A DNA stretch of 22,200 bases, taken from positions 1-22,200 of IMG/VR virus record IMGVR_UViG_3300047320_000365, one strand, 5' to 3'. Shown piece after piece: positions 7,505-15,126 of the stretch. How positions within the stretch are numbered: position 1 is the first letter of the stretch; the number at the start of each line of letters is the position of its first letter. Below the pieces are notes generated by a model. The model had not been told where the DNA came from, did not search any database, and saw only the letters and a list, made by a program, of their open reading frames with translations. The stretch comes from a virus. A program made the translations under genes and the position numbers.

Positions 7505-8668
7505 ATGAGTTTCTTTCACGGCGTCACCGTGACCCTGGTGGACACTGGCGCCCGGCATATCGCTACCCCGTCCGCGTCGATCATCGGCCTGTGCAACACC
7601 TTCACCGTGGCGCCGCCGGCGACCGCGGCGGCCAACGAGTTGCTGCTGATCACCCGCGAAAGCGAAGCGGTCGCGGCCTGGGGGCCGGATGCCGCGATCA
7701 CCCAGGACTGCAAGGCCATTTTCAAGCGGTCCAAGGCGGTGATTGTCGCCGTCGGTGTGCCGCTGCTGGAGGATGCAGACGAGCAGCTGTCAGCGATCAT
7801 CGGCGGGGTCTGGGCCGATGGCACCCGTACCGGCATGCAAGCGTTGCTCGACGGTAAAAGCAAGTTCAACGCCCAGCCGCGCTTGCTGGTTTCCCCGCAG
7901 TACTCGGCGACGCTGGCGGTGGGCACCGAGCTGGTCGCGCTGGCCGACAAGCTGCGGGCCATGGCCATCCTCGACGGACCGAACACCACCGACGAAGCCG
8001 CCATCGAATACGCCGGCAACTTCGGTAGCAAACACGCCTACATGGTCGATCCCGGCGTGCAGTTCTGGGACACCGGCAGCAGTGCCACGGTCAACGCGCC
8101 AGCGTCGGCCTGGACCGCCGGCCTGTTTGCCTGGACCGATGCCACCTACGGCTTCTGGGCCTCGCCGTCGAACAAGGAGTTTGTCGGCATCACCGGCACC
8201 ACGCGGCCGGTGGAGTTTCTCGATGGCGATCCCTCCTGCCGGGCCAACGTGCTCAATAACGCCAACGTCACCACGATCATTCGGGACGACGGCTATCGCT
8301 TGTGGGGCAACCGCACGCTGTCCAGCGACCCGAAATGGAAGTTCGTCACCCGCGTACGCACGCTGGACATCGTCATGGACGCCATCCTGTACGCGCACAA
8401 ATGGGCGGTCGACCGCTCGATCACCGCGACCTACGTCAAGGACGTGACCGAAGGCCTGCAGGCGTTTATGCGCGACCTGAAAAGTCAGGGCGCGATCATC
8501 AACTTCGAAGTCTATGCCGACGAAGAGCTGAACACTTCCAGCGAGCTCAGCGAGGGCAAGGTGTACTGGAACATTCGTTTCACCGACGTACCGCCGGCCG
8601 AAAACCCGAACTTTCGCGTGGAGGTGACCGATCAGTGGATCACTGAAGTGCTGGATACCGCCGCCTAA
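7505..8668 (+). CDS. FI: Tail sheath protein, P2 gpFI-like
   Basis: A 387-residue protein (P2 gpFI is 396) starting at ATG 7505 with a TGGAG Shine-Dalgarno. The start MSFFHGVTVTLVDTG and the segments PSASIIGLCNTF, then SPSNKEFVGITGTTRPVEF, then LLNNANVTTI-like (here VLNNANVTTIIRDDGYRLWG) and FEVYADEEL are characteristic of contractile sheath proteins of this family. The sheath subunits contract to drive the tube through the host envelope. The gene follows two terminators, so this highly expressed structural gene probably has its own transcript start or relies on read-through. No promoter of standard form is evident. Confidence 0.95.
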   Translation: MSFFHGVTVTLVDTGARHIATPSASIIGLCNTFTVAPPATAAANELLLITRESEAVAAWGPDAAITQDCKAIFKRSKAVIVAVGVPLLEDADEQLSAIIGGVWADGTRTGMQALLDGKSKFNAQPRLLVSPQYSATLAVGTELVALADKLRAMAILDGPNTTDEAAIEYAGNFGSKHAYMVDPGVQFWDTGSSATVNAPASAWTAGLFAWTDATYGFWASPSNKEFVGITGTTRPVEFLDGDPSCRANVLNNANVTTIIRDDGYRLWGNRTLSSDPKWKFVTRVRTLDIVMDAILYAHKWAVDRSITATYVKDVTEGLQAFMRDLKSQGAIINFEVYADEELNTSSELSEGKVYWNIRFTDVPPAENPNFRVEVTDQWITEVLDTAA

Positions 8669-8680
8669 GGAGGCCGCTTA

Positions 8681-9184
8681 ATGATTCCGGAAGTGCTCTA
8701 CAACACCAACCTGTTTGTCGACGGTATCAGCCTGCAAGGCGACGTGCCGAGCCTGACCCTGCCCAAGTTGACCCTCAAGACTGACGAGTACCGCGCTGGC
8801 GGCATGGACGCGCCGGTCGAGATCGACATGGGCACCGAAAAACTGGAGGCCAGCTTCATTACCAATGGCGTGCGCCGCGAGGTGCTGAAGTTTTTTGGTC
8901 AGGCTGATCTGACGGCGTTCAACGCCTCATTCCGCGGAGCCTTCAAAGGCCAGAAAGGTTCGGTCAAGGCGGTGATCGCCACCCTGCGTGGCAGCCTCAA
9001 GGAAGTCGACCCGGGGGACTGGAAGCCGGGTGAAAAGGGCGAGTTCAAGTACGCCGTTGCGGTGACCTATTACAAGCTGGAGATCGACGGCAGCGTGATG
9101 TTTGAAATCGATCCCCTCAACTCGATCCGCGTCATCGATGGTACCGATCAACTGGCCGCCGTGCGGTCTGCCCTGGGCATGTAA
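8681..9184 (+). CDS. FII: Major tail tube protein, P2 gpFII-like
   Basis: A 167-residue protein (P2 gpFII is 172), preceded by an unusually strong Shine-Dalgarno (AAGGAGG, spacer 8), as expected for an abundant structural protein. The family layout is visible: NTNLFVDGISLQGDVPSLTL, then TDEYRAGGMDAPVEIDMG, then GSLKEVDPGDWKPGEKGEF, then KLEIDGSVMFEIDPLN. The hexameric rings it forms make the inner tube inside the sheath. It sits 12 nt after the sheath gene, in the P2 order. Confidence 0.95.
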   Translation: MIPEVLYNTNLFVDGISLQGDVPSLTLPKLTLKTDEYRAGGMDAPVEIDMGTEKLEASFITNGVRREVLKFFGQADLTAFNASFRGAFKGQKGSVKAVIATLRGSLKEVDPGDWKPGEKGEFKYAVAVTYYKLEIDGSVMFEIDPLNSIRVIDGTDQLAAVRSALGM

Positions 9185-9195
9185 GGAGCACCACC

Positions 9196-9504
9196 ATGAG
9201 CAACGCGAAAGACAACGTCCTGCCCAAGTGGCTGCAACTGGGCAGCGGCATTGCCACTGTGAGCCTGTCCCGGGCGAGCCAGGCCAACGGCATTCAGGTC
9301 GACAAACTGACCCTGCGGGAGCCGACGGTGCGCGAAATGCGCGCGGCCACCTTGCAGGGCGGTAGCAACGAAGAAGAGCAGGAAATGGTCTTGTTCTGCA
9401 GCTTGGCGAGCATCGGCCGCGCGGATCTGGAGGGGCTGCTGATGCGTGATTACCGTCGTTTGCAGACCGCCTATTTTCGTCTGGGAGCAGATGACGGGGT
9501 TTAA
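9196..9504 (+). CDS. E: Tail assembly chaperone, P2 gpE-like
   Basis: A 102-codon frame with a clear Shine-Dalgarno (AAGGAG, spacer 8). It contains IQVDKLTLREPTVREMRAAT and LCSLASIGRADLEGLLMRDYRRLQ-like segments (here FCSLASIGRADL), the pattern of P2-type tail assembly chaperones: a strand pair, then an acidic linker (GGSNEEEQE), then a helical end. The product coats the tape-measure protein during tail assembly. In P2 a -1 ribosomal frameshift extends E into E'. Here the equivalent 3' frame overlaps by 14 nt and lies in the +1/-2 frame, with its own ATG. Confidence 0.88.
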   Translation: MSNAKDNVLPKWLQLGSGIATVSLSRASQANGIQVDKLTLREPTVREMRAATLQGGSNEEEQEMVLFCSLASIGRADLEGLLMRDYRRLQTAYFRLGADDGV

Positions 9505-9616
9505 CCCTGCGCTGCAAAAGGCCCTGGCCAAACGCTTGGCCATCGAGCTGAACTTTTCGGCGGCCGAGATTCAGGGGTTGTCGTTTTCCGAGATGGTTTG
9601 GTGGCTCACGGACTGA
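9491..9616 (+). CDS. Small GpE-family tail protein (E' equivalent), 41 residues
   Basis: A 41-codon frame from ATG 9491 to TGA 9614-9616, overlapping E by 14 nt. The encoded MTGFNPALQKALAKRLAIE and then LNFSAAEIQGLSFSEMVWWL resembles the short GpE Pfam family, the C-terminal segment of P2 gpE+E', in which a helix ends with an ...M...E...W pattern. A GGGAG site lies only about 3 nt before the ATG, closer than ideal. The frame is open upstream only to 9443. It may be an independent small protein or the second half of a frameshift product. The position between chaperone and tape measure is the conserved one. Confidence 0.72.
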   Translation: MTGFNPALQKALAKRLAIELNFSAAEIQGLSFSEMVWWLTD

Positions 9617-9646
9617 GCCTAATCCCGTCGCACACAGGTAACCTGC

Positions 9647-11995
9647 ATGGCGAACAAACTCTCGCTCGGGCTGGTGATTGGCGGTGCCGTCGATTCCTCC
9701 CTCGGCGCCGCCTTCAAGAACGTCAGCGGCGAAATGAAAAAGCTCGAGGCGCAAACCACCCGCGCCAAGGGCTTGCAGAAAGTCATCGGCGAGACCATGC
9801 GTCTGCGCGATGAATGGAAAAAGGCCCACGACAGTGGGGCAGCCAATGCCGACGCCTTGCTGCGCAAACTGGAAACCAACACCAGCAGCCTGCGCAAGCA
9901 GGGGGTGGAAGTCGGACGCCTGCGTCAGGAGTACCTGGCGCTGGGCAAGGTGGTGCGCAGTGCCGAGTTCAAGGCCAAAGGGATGGGGCAGGTGGAAGAG
10001 GGGCGGGAGAGCCTGCGCAGCGGATTCGGCACGGCGGTGGCCGGTACCACCCTGGCGGCCGTGCCGACCAAGGTCAGCGCGGATTTTCAGGCGATCATTC
10101 GTGACATCGCGATCAAGTCCGGTACCGCCAACACCCAGCAGGAAGTGAACACCGCCCGCGACATCGTCCAGACCTCAAAAGACACCGGCATGGCCAACAC
10201 CCAGGTGGCCGAGCTGGTGAACCAACTGGTCGGCGGCGGTATGGATCTGACTGAAGCGCTGAAGTACGCCCCGGTGGCTGCGAAGTTTGCAGTCGGGCAG
10301 GGCGCGTCGGGCACCGATACGGCGAAAATGATTTTGGCGATGCAGAACAACGCCAAGATCACCGACCCTCAGAAAATGGAACAGGCCCTGGCGTCGGTCG
10401 CGTTGCTCGGCCAGCAAGGCAGCTTTGAGGCGGCCGACATGGCCAAGTGGTTTCCGGAACTGTTGGCGCAGATGGCCAGCAGCGGTATCACCGGCCAGGA
10501 CGCGGTCACCCAACTGGGCGCCATGCTGCAGGTGCAGATCAAGAGCGCCGGCAGCGCCGATGAGGCGGCGAACAACCTGAAGAACTGGGTCGCGAAAATC
10601 GGCTCGGGGGAAACCGTTAAAGGCTATGCCGATGCCGGGATTGACTATCAGGGTTCGATGAACGCGGCCATTGGCAAGGGCCTGTCGACCTTTGAAGCCA
10701 GTTTTGAACTGGCGCGCCGGTACGTGGAAAAGACTGACCCGAAGAAGGCCAAAGAGCTGGATCAGGGGTTGACCAAAATCAGCCAGGAGACGGACCCAGC
10801 CAAGGCGCAAGCCATGGCCGATGCCTTGGCTGCCACCTTGCGTACCGGCGATGTGTTTGCCGACATGCAGGTCAAAACCGCGCTGATGGCGTACACCCAG
10901 AACAAGAAGTTCTACGCGGACCTGAAAAAGGACGCCTCGGACCCCGACGGTCCGCGCAAGGACATTCTCGACAAAAACTTGAGCGAGCGGCGCGAAGCCT
11001 CGTCACAGCGTTGGGCCGAAACCGGACAGGCGTTCAACGATTCGTTGCGCGCCATCGGGGATGCCCTGCGCCCGGCGACGGATGCGCTGGCCACCGGTAT
11101 CAGCGGCGCGGCGCGGGGCTTGACCGCGTTGTCCGAGCAAGCGCCCCAAGTGGTGCTGGGCCTGGCGGCAGTGAGTGCCGGAGCGCTGGTGCTGGGCAAG
11201 GCGTTGGCCATGCTCAAGATCGGCCGGGGTCTGGCCAACATCGCGCGCGGTTCGGCCGGCGACCGGTCCAATATCGTGCAGCGGGTGTTCGTGACCAACG
11301 CGAATGACGGCGATGACGACGGGCTGGATCACGGCAAAGAAGGGAAGGGCGGAAAGGGCAAAAGCCCTGCAAGTCGGATGTCCCGTGGCATGAAAGTGGG
11401 CGGGGCGCTGGCGGTGGTCGGTGCCGGCGTTCAGGTGGTGGACACTTATCAGAACGCCACCACCCGTGATGAAAAGGCCGAAGGCTACGGTGGCGCGGTG
11501 GGTGGGCTCATGGGGGGCGTGCTCGGCGGCGCGGCAGCCGGTGCGGCTTTAGGCTCGATCGTCCCCGTGGTCGGTACCGCCATTGGCGGGATTATCGGCG
11601 GCATGCTCGGGGCGTGGGGCGGGGGCGAGATAGGGGCGACCATGGGTAAGGCGTTGTTTGGCGGGCCGGACACGCCTGCCAAAGCACCGATCGGCATCGT
11701 TCCCATGGCCGCGGGCCAGGGGGTGGGCGCGGTCGTGCGCTTGATGGAAAACGCCCCCGCCGCGCCGGTCACGGCGGCGGCATTAATGTCGAGCACGGCA
11801 GCGAAGACACCCGAGTGGCCGAAGGTCGATCAGCAATTTACCTTCGCCCCGGCACCGGTTTTTCAGGTGCACGGCGATGTGAAAGACCCGGCGCAGTTCG
11901 TCCAGGAAATGATGCCGTACCTGCGCCGTCAGTTTGAAGACTTCGCCCGGGAGGCGCGTGACCGCCAGTTGTTTGATGCGCCCCATGTGGGCTAA
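9647..11995 (+). CDS. T: Tail tape measure protein, P2 gpT-like
   Basis: A 782-residue protein (P2 gpT is 815). The first ~115 residues are charged and helical, likely coiled coil. A tape-measure core follows (ATTLAAVPTKVSADFQAIIR, then DTGMANTQVAELVNQLVGGG, then MAKWFPELLAQMASSGITGQ). Residues ~500-525 are hydrophobic, and around 610-675 there is a long Gly/Ala-rich hydrophobic segment (GGLMGGVLGGAAAGAALGS...IGGIIGGMLGAWGGG) that may insert into the host inner membrane. The C-terminus is amphipathic (EMMPYLRRQFEDFAREARDR). Length sets tail length. It follows the E/E' chaperones as in all P2-type tails. Confidence 0.95.
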   Translation: MANKLSLGLVIGGAVDSSLGAAFKNVSGEMKKLEAQTTRAKGLQKVIGETMRLRDEWKKAHDSGAANADALLRKLETNTSSLRKQGVEVGRLRQEYLALGKVVRSAEFKAKGMGQVEEGRESLRSGFGTAVAGTTLAAVPTKVSADFQAIIRDIAIKSGTANTQQEVNTARDIVQTSKDTGMANTQVAELVNQLVGGGMDLTEALKYAPVAAKFAVGQGASGTDTAKMILAMQNNAKITDPQKMEQALASVALLGQQGSFEAADMAKWFPELLAQMASSGITGQDAVTQLGAMLQVQIKSAGSADEAANNLKNWVAKIGSGETVKGYADAGIDYQGSMNAAIGKGLSTFEASFELARRYVEKTDPKKAKELDQGLTKISQETDPAKAQAMADALAATLRTGDVFADMQVKTALMAYTQNKKFYADLKKDASDPDGPRKDILDKNLSERREASSQRWAETGQAFNDSLRAIGDALRPATDALATGISGAARGLTALSEQAPQVVLGLAAVSAGALVLGKALAMLKIGRGLANIARGSAGDRSNIVQRVFVTNANDGDDDGLDHGKEGKGGKGKSPASRMSRGMKVGGALAVVGAGVQVVDTYQNATTRDEKAEGYGGAVGGLMGGVLGGAAAGAALGSIVPVVGTAIGGIIGGMLGAWGGGEIGATMGKALFGGPDTPAKAPIGIVPMAAGQGVGAVVRLMENAPAAPVTAAALMSSTAAKTPEWPKVDQQFTFAPAPVFQVHGDVKDPAQFVQEMMPYLRRQFEDFAREARDRQLFDAPHVG

Positions 11996-12004
11996 GGAAG
12001 TGTT

Positions 12005-12862
12005 ATGGCGGATGAAAAAAACTACCTGGAGCACCTGCAGGGCGGGCTGAAGTACATGGTCGACGCCGGTGAAGCCGGTCGCACTGACATCGAGTCGATG
12101 ACCGGGCCCATGAATGGCGCGCTGAATGAAATCAGCGGGGCGGCCGATGCGCTGGAAGGTCTGCCCTTTATCAGCGAGGACCTGAGCGACAAGACCCGAC
12201 GCTTGCAGGATGCGATCAACTCGGCGCAGGCCAAGATCGGCAAGGTCGCCAGCTACTACAACCAGACCCAGCGAGCCTTGGCGCAGTTTGAAGAGCACTT
12301 TTCCGCGTTGACTGAGCAGATCGGCCGGTTTGGCACGGCATTCAACAAGGTCGCCGGCAAGGCCAATGCCGCGTTGGGCAACATCTTCCCCACGGAATGG
12401 TTTGCCGGCGACATGTCGCCGATTCCCGACGCGGTGAAGCCATTCCCGCACCTGCTGATCATCTACCCGCTCAAGGCCAATGAGCGGCCGTATTACTTCA
12501 ACCTGGACACGGCGGCGTTTGACGAGCTGCGCCGGCAGACGTCGTTTCGCTGGGCCGCGCAGGAGCGCCTGACCCGGCGGCCGGCGCAACAGGCCGTGGG
12601 GCTAGGCGAGGAGAAAATCACCATCAAGGGCGCGATCTACCCGAGCTTCAAGGGTGGACTGAAGCAGCTGGATACGCTGCGCAGTATCGGCGCCAAGTTG
12701 CTGCCGCTGAACTTGACTACCGGTTACGGCGAGGTGCTGGGCAACTGGTGCCTGACCAATATCGACGAGGAACAAAGCGCCTTGCTGCCCGGGGCCATCC
12801 CGCGCAAGCAGGGCTTTTCATTGGAGTTTGTCCGTTATGGCGATGACCTGCAGAACGGCTGA
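12005..12862 (+). CDS. U: Tail protein, P2 gpU domain with an N-terminal extension
   Basis: A 285-residue protein with a good Shine-Dalgarno (AAGGAAG). The C-terminal ~140 residues are a gpU domain: a LRRQTSFRWAAQERL segment, then EEKITIKGAIYPSFKGGLKQ, then ARYGEVLGNWCL-like (here GYGEVLGNWCL) and the end EFVRYGDDL. P2 gpU is only 159 residues. Here about 140 residues precede the domain and are predicted helical with heptad-like leucines (ALNEISGAADALEGL, LQDAINSAQAKIGKVASYY), i.e. a coiled-coil extension. gpU acts in tail completion and in the tail-to-baseplate region. The start of X lies 26 nt inside this gene. Confidence 0.85.
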   Translation: MADEKNYLEHLQGGLKYMVDAGEAGRTDIESMTGPMNGALNEISGAADALEGLPFISEDLSDKTRRLQDAINSAQAKIGKVASYYNQTQRALAQFEEHFSALTEQIGRFGTAFNKVAGKANAALGNIFPTEWFAGDMSPIPDAVKPFPHLLIIYPLKANERPYYFNLDTAAFDELRRQTSFRWAAQERLTRRPAQQAVGLGEEKITIKGAIYPSFKGGLKQLDTLRSIGAKLLPLNLTTGYGEVLGNWCLTNIDEEQSALLPGAIPRKQGFSLEFVRYGDDLQNG

Positions 12863-13043
12863 CGGGGATCTGCTCGATACCCTGTGCCACCACTATTACG
12901 GCCACCTGAACCGCTGCGTCGAGGCGGTGCTGGCTGCCAACCAAGGTTTGGCCGATGAACCACAACCGTTCCGGGCGGGCGTATTGATCACGCTGCCGGA
13001 GTTGGTGGTCGAGCCTGACAGCGTGATTTCACTGTGGGATTGA
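12837..13043 (+). CDS. X: Tail protein X, LysM-like (P2 gpX)
   Basis: A 68-residue protein with the gpX signature GDLLDTLCHHYYGHLNRCVE, then VLAANQGLAD, then LPELV and the terminal SVISLWD. P2 gpX is 67 residues. The start at ATG 12837 has a GGAG site about 10 nt upstream. ATG 12843 is an alternative, and a TTG at 12828 is unlikely. The LysM-type fold suggests peptidoglycan binding at the tail tip, or a tail assembly role. It overlaps U by 26 nt and is followed at once by a terminator. Confidence 0.92.
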   Translation: MAMTCRTADGDLLDTLCHHYYGHLNRCVEAVLAANQGLADEPQPFRAGVLITLPELVVEPDSVISLWD

Positions 13044-13054
13044 TCCCGTTACCC

Positions 13055-13077
13055 AGCCCGCCGAGTGCGGGCTTTTT
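13055..13077 (+). terminator. Intrinsic terminator between X and D
   Basis: A perfect 7-bp stem AGCCCGC/GCGGGCT (13055-13061 with 13067-13073), with loop CGAGT, runs into five T. The next Shine-Dalgarno (TGGAG) follows within 10 nt, repeating the arrangement at 2420 and 7463. Confidence 0.8.
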
Positions 13078-13095
13078 CTTGCCTGGAGTACCGCT

Positions 13096-14130
13096 ATGCA
13101 ACCGCTGTTTCGTATCGTCGCCGACGGCGCCGACATCACCACATTGATCAACGATCGGCTGGTGTCGCTGCAACTGGCCGACCGGCCCGGGATGGCCTCC
13201 GATTCGTTTGAGTTGCGCATCGATGATCGTGACGGCGCGGTGTCGCTGCCCGTTCGTGGCGCGAGCATCGAAGTCTACCTGGGTTATGCCGGCGCCGACC
13301 TGACGCGCATGGGCCGCTACACCGTGGACGAGGTGGCGGTTTCCGGCCCACCGGACACGCTGGTGATCAGCGGCAAGGCCAGCGACATGCGTGGCAGTGG
13401 CAAAACCACGCGCAGCGGCAGTTGGGAGGACGTCAGCCTGGCGCAGATCGTCGGCGACGTGGCCTCGCGCAATGGCTGGCAGCCGTCGTGCCCGGTCGAC
13501 ACCCGGGTGCCGCGCATGGACCAGCTCAATGAATCCGACTTCAACTTCATCACCCGGGTGGCCAAGAAGCACGACTGCACGGCCAAGGTGGCCGACGGCA
13601 AGCTGCTGGTCTTGCCGCGACAAGGCGGGCAGAGCGCCAGTGGCAAGGACTTGGGTGTGATCACCTTGCAACGCAATGACGTGACCCGCTGGCAGTTTCG
13701 TTTGAGCGACCGCAGCGCGCATCAGGGCGTCAGCACCCAGTACCAGGACCCGGCCAGCGGCGAGCTGCTCATCTCGCACCTGGACAATCCCAACGTGCCC
13801 GAGGGCCTGCCGCCGGTGCATACCGATCGACACCTCTATCCGGACCGCACGGCGGCCGATGAAGCGGCCAAGGCACGCCTGGCCGCGTTCAATCGTTCGA
13901 CCGCCTCGGTGCGTCTCGATCTGCCTGGGCGTACTGACCTGTTTGCCGAAATCATGATTGAGGCGCAAGGCTTCAAGCGCGGCCTCGATGGTGAATACCT
14001 GGTGGAGTCGGTGGATCACACCTTTACCCCGTCCGGGTGGACGGTGTCGGTGGAGTGCAATGGCGGCAAGGAAGGCAAGGCCAAGGCTTCAGGCAAGCCG
14101 CAGAAAGTTGTGCTCGAAGTGCCGGTTTAA
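13096..14130 (+). CDS. D: Phage late control / tail hub protein D
   Basis: A 344-residue protein (P2 gpD is 387) starting at ATG 13096 with TGGAG upstream. It shows the gpD/VgrG-type hub features: FRIVADGADITTLINDRLVSL-type start, then LQLADRPGMASDSFELRIDD, then GYAGADLTRMGRYTVDEV, then QLNESDFNFITRVAKKHDC, and a C-terminal VDHTFTPSGWTVSVECN. The protein caps the tube above the spike (T4 gp27 equivalent). It is the last tail gene in the P2 order, after which P2 carries ogr and attP. No ogr-type zinc-finger gene is seen here. Confidence 0.94.
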   Translation: MQPLFRIVADGADITTLINDRLVSLQLADRPGMASDSFELRIDDRDGAVSLPVRGASIEVYLGYAGADLTRMGRYTVDEVAVSGPPDTLVISGKASDMRGSGKTTRSGSWEDVSLAQIVGDVASRNGWQPSCPVDTRVPRMDQLNESDFNFITRVAKKHDCTAKVADGKLLVLPRQGGQSASGKDLGVITLQRNDVTRWQFRLSDRSAHQGVSTQYQDPASGELLISHLDNPNVPEGLPPVHTDRHLYPDRTAADEAAKARLAAFNRSTASVRLDLPGRTDLFAEIMIEAQGFKRGLDGEYLVESVDHTFTPSGWTVSVECNGGKEGKAKASGKPQKVVLEVPV

Positions 14131-14189
14131 TTACCCGGGCGAGTGAGTCGTGCCGGGTCAAAGAAGTTTCACCTCGAAGTAAAAGGAGC

Positions 14190-14223
14190 GGCCAGTCTGG
14201 ATGCGTCAACATCCAGCCTGGCC
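14190..14223. other. Strong hairpin after gene D
   Basis: GGCCAG-T-CTGGATG (14190-14203) pairs with CATCCAG-C-CTGGCC (14210-14223): 13 base pairs with one mismatch and a 6-nt loop. No T run follows, so it is not a classical terminator. It lies in a 201-nt spacer between D and the methylase. A short frame (38 codons, ATG 14201 to TAA 14315-14317) runs through it, with an AAAAGGAG site rather far upstream. I cannot decide whether that frame is translated. Confidence 0.6.
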
Positions 14224-14259
14224 ACCGTCCCCGCAGATTGTCCCTGCAAGTCCCGCCAA

Positions 14260-14292
14260 GGCTCCTGCTCTGTGCACAAAGCAGAGCGAGCC
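14260..14292. other. Second strong hairpin upstream of the SOS box
   Basis: GGCTC-CT-GCTCTG (14260-14272) pairs with CAGAGC-GAGCC (14282-14292): 11 pairs, a 2-nt bulge and a 9-nt loop. It ends 6 nt before the LexA box. No T run follows directly. It may protect an mRNA end, form part of a regulated leader, or be structure in the phage attachment region. Confidence 0.55.
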
Positions 14293-14298
14293 TAGCAC

Positions 14299-14314
14299 CT
14301 GTTTATTTATACAG
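14299..14314. promoter_or_regulatory. LexA (SOS) box upstream of the methylase gene
   Basis: The 16-mer CTGTTTATTTATACAG fits the gamma-proteobacterial LexA consensus CTGT-N8-ACAG exactly, with an all A/T centre. It ends 17 nt before the methylase ATG and just ahead of its AAAGG Shine-Dalgarno, where bound LexA would block transcription. A TATACA within the box could serve as -10, but no good -35 is evident. The inference is that the methylase gene is induced by DNA damage along with the prophage. Confidence 0.72.
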
Positions 14315-14331
14315 TAAAGGTCTTGCTATCC

Positions 14332-15126
14332 ATGTCTTCACCTATCATCCCTTGGATGGGCGGCAAACGCCGCCTGGCCGATCGCCTTATCCCGCTGTTT
14401 CCACCCCACGAATGCTACGTCGAAGTCTTTGCCGGCGGCGCCGCGTTGTATTTCATGCGACCTCAGGCGGCGCCCGTTGAAGTGCTCAACGACATCAATG
14501 GCGACCTGGTGACGCTGTACCGCGTCGTACAGAACCACCTCGAGGAGTTCGTGCGTCAGTTCAAGTGGGCACTCAGCTCACGCCAGGTATTCGAGTGGCA
14601 GAAAATGACCCGCGTCGAAACCCTCACCGACATTCAGCGCGCCGCGCGATTCTTCTACTTGCAGCATCATGCCTTCGCCGGCAAGGTGTCCGGGCAGACT
14701 TTCGGTACCGCCACCACCGGCCCGGCCATCAACCTGTTGCGGATCGAGGAAAACCTTTCGGCCGCGTGGCAGCGTCTGTCTGGCACCTACGTTGAAAATC
14801 TGCCCTGGCTGGAGTGCGCTGAACGCTATGACCGTGCCCACACCTTCCACTACATGGATCCGCCTTATTGGCAGACTGCCGGCTATGGGGTGGACTTTCC
14901 GTTTGAAAACTACGAGCGCATGGCTGACTTCATGCGCCGCTGCAAGGGGAGGGTGATGGTCAGCATCAACGACCACCCGGACATCCGCCGGGTGTTCGAG
15001 GGCTTTCATTTCGAGACGCTGGATATCCGCTACAGCAACACCAATCAGCGGCAGGGTAAGGCTGAGGTGAGCGGTGAGTTGGTGATCATGAACTGGGAGC
15101 CAGTAGTACTTGGAGGGCTGTTTTAA
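14332..15126 (+). CDS. dam: DNA adenine methylase, class D12 (Dam family)
   Basis: A 264-residue protein. The start is ATG 14332 with AAAGG 11 nt upstream; an in-frame TTG at 14323 is too close to that site. The N-terminus IIPWMGGKRRLADRLIPLFP and VEVFAGGAALYF (residues 31-41, motif I, SAM binding) with MDPPY (residues 175-179, motif IV, catalytic) identify an N6-adenine methyltransferase of the D12 class. The spacing is normal for the family, and the protein appears intact. No cognate restriction gene is adjacent, so it is probably an orphan phage methylase that protects phage DNA or alters host regulation. It has a LexA box directly upstream, unlike the tail genes. It is the last phage-like gene before a broken host gene. 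Confidence 0.9.
   Translation: MSSPIIPWMGGKRRLADRLIPLFPPHECYVEVFAGGAALYFMRPQAAPVEVLNDINGDLVTLYRVVQNHLEEFVRQFKWALSSRQVFEWQKMTRVETLTDIQRAARFFYLQHHAFAGKVSGQTFGTATTGPAINLLRIEENLSAAWQRLSGTYVENLPWLECAERYDRAHTFHYMDPPYWQTAGYGVDFPFENYERMADFMRRCKGRVMVSINDHPDIRRVFEGFHFETLDIRYSNTNQRQGKAEVSGELVIMNWEPVVLGGLF

Noticed and set aside
9497-9503. GGGTTTA as a -1 slippery heptamer for the E/E' shift.
   Set aside because: Its phase relative to gene E is wrong for -1 tandem slippage, and the E' frame is +1/-2 rather than -1.
8927-9829. 300-codon - strand frame across the tube and chaperone genes.
   Set aside because: Antisense to well-identified FII and E genes; the amino acid content (many Arg, Gly, Pro, Cys) is typical of a shadow frame.
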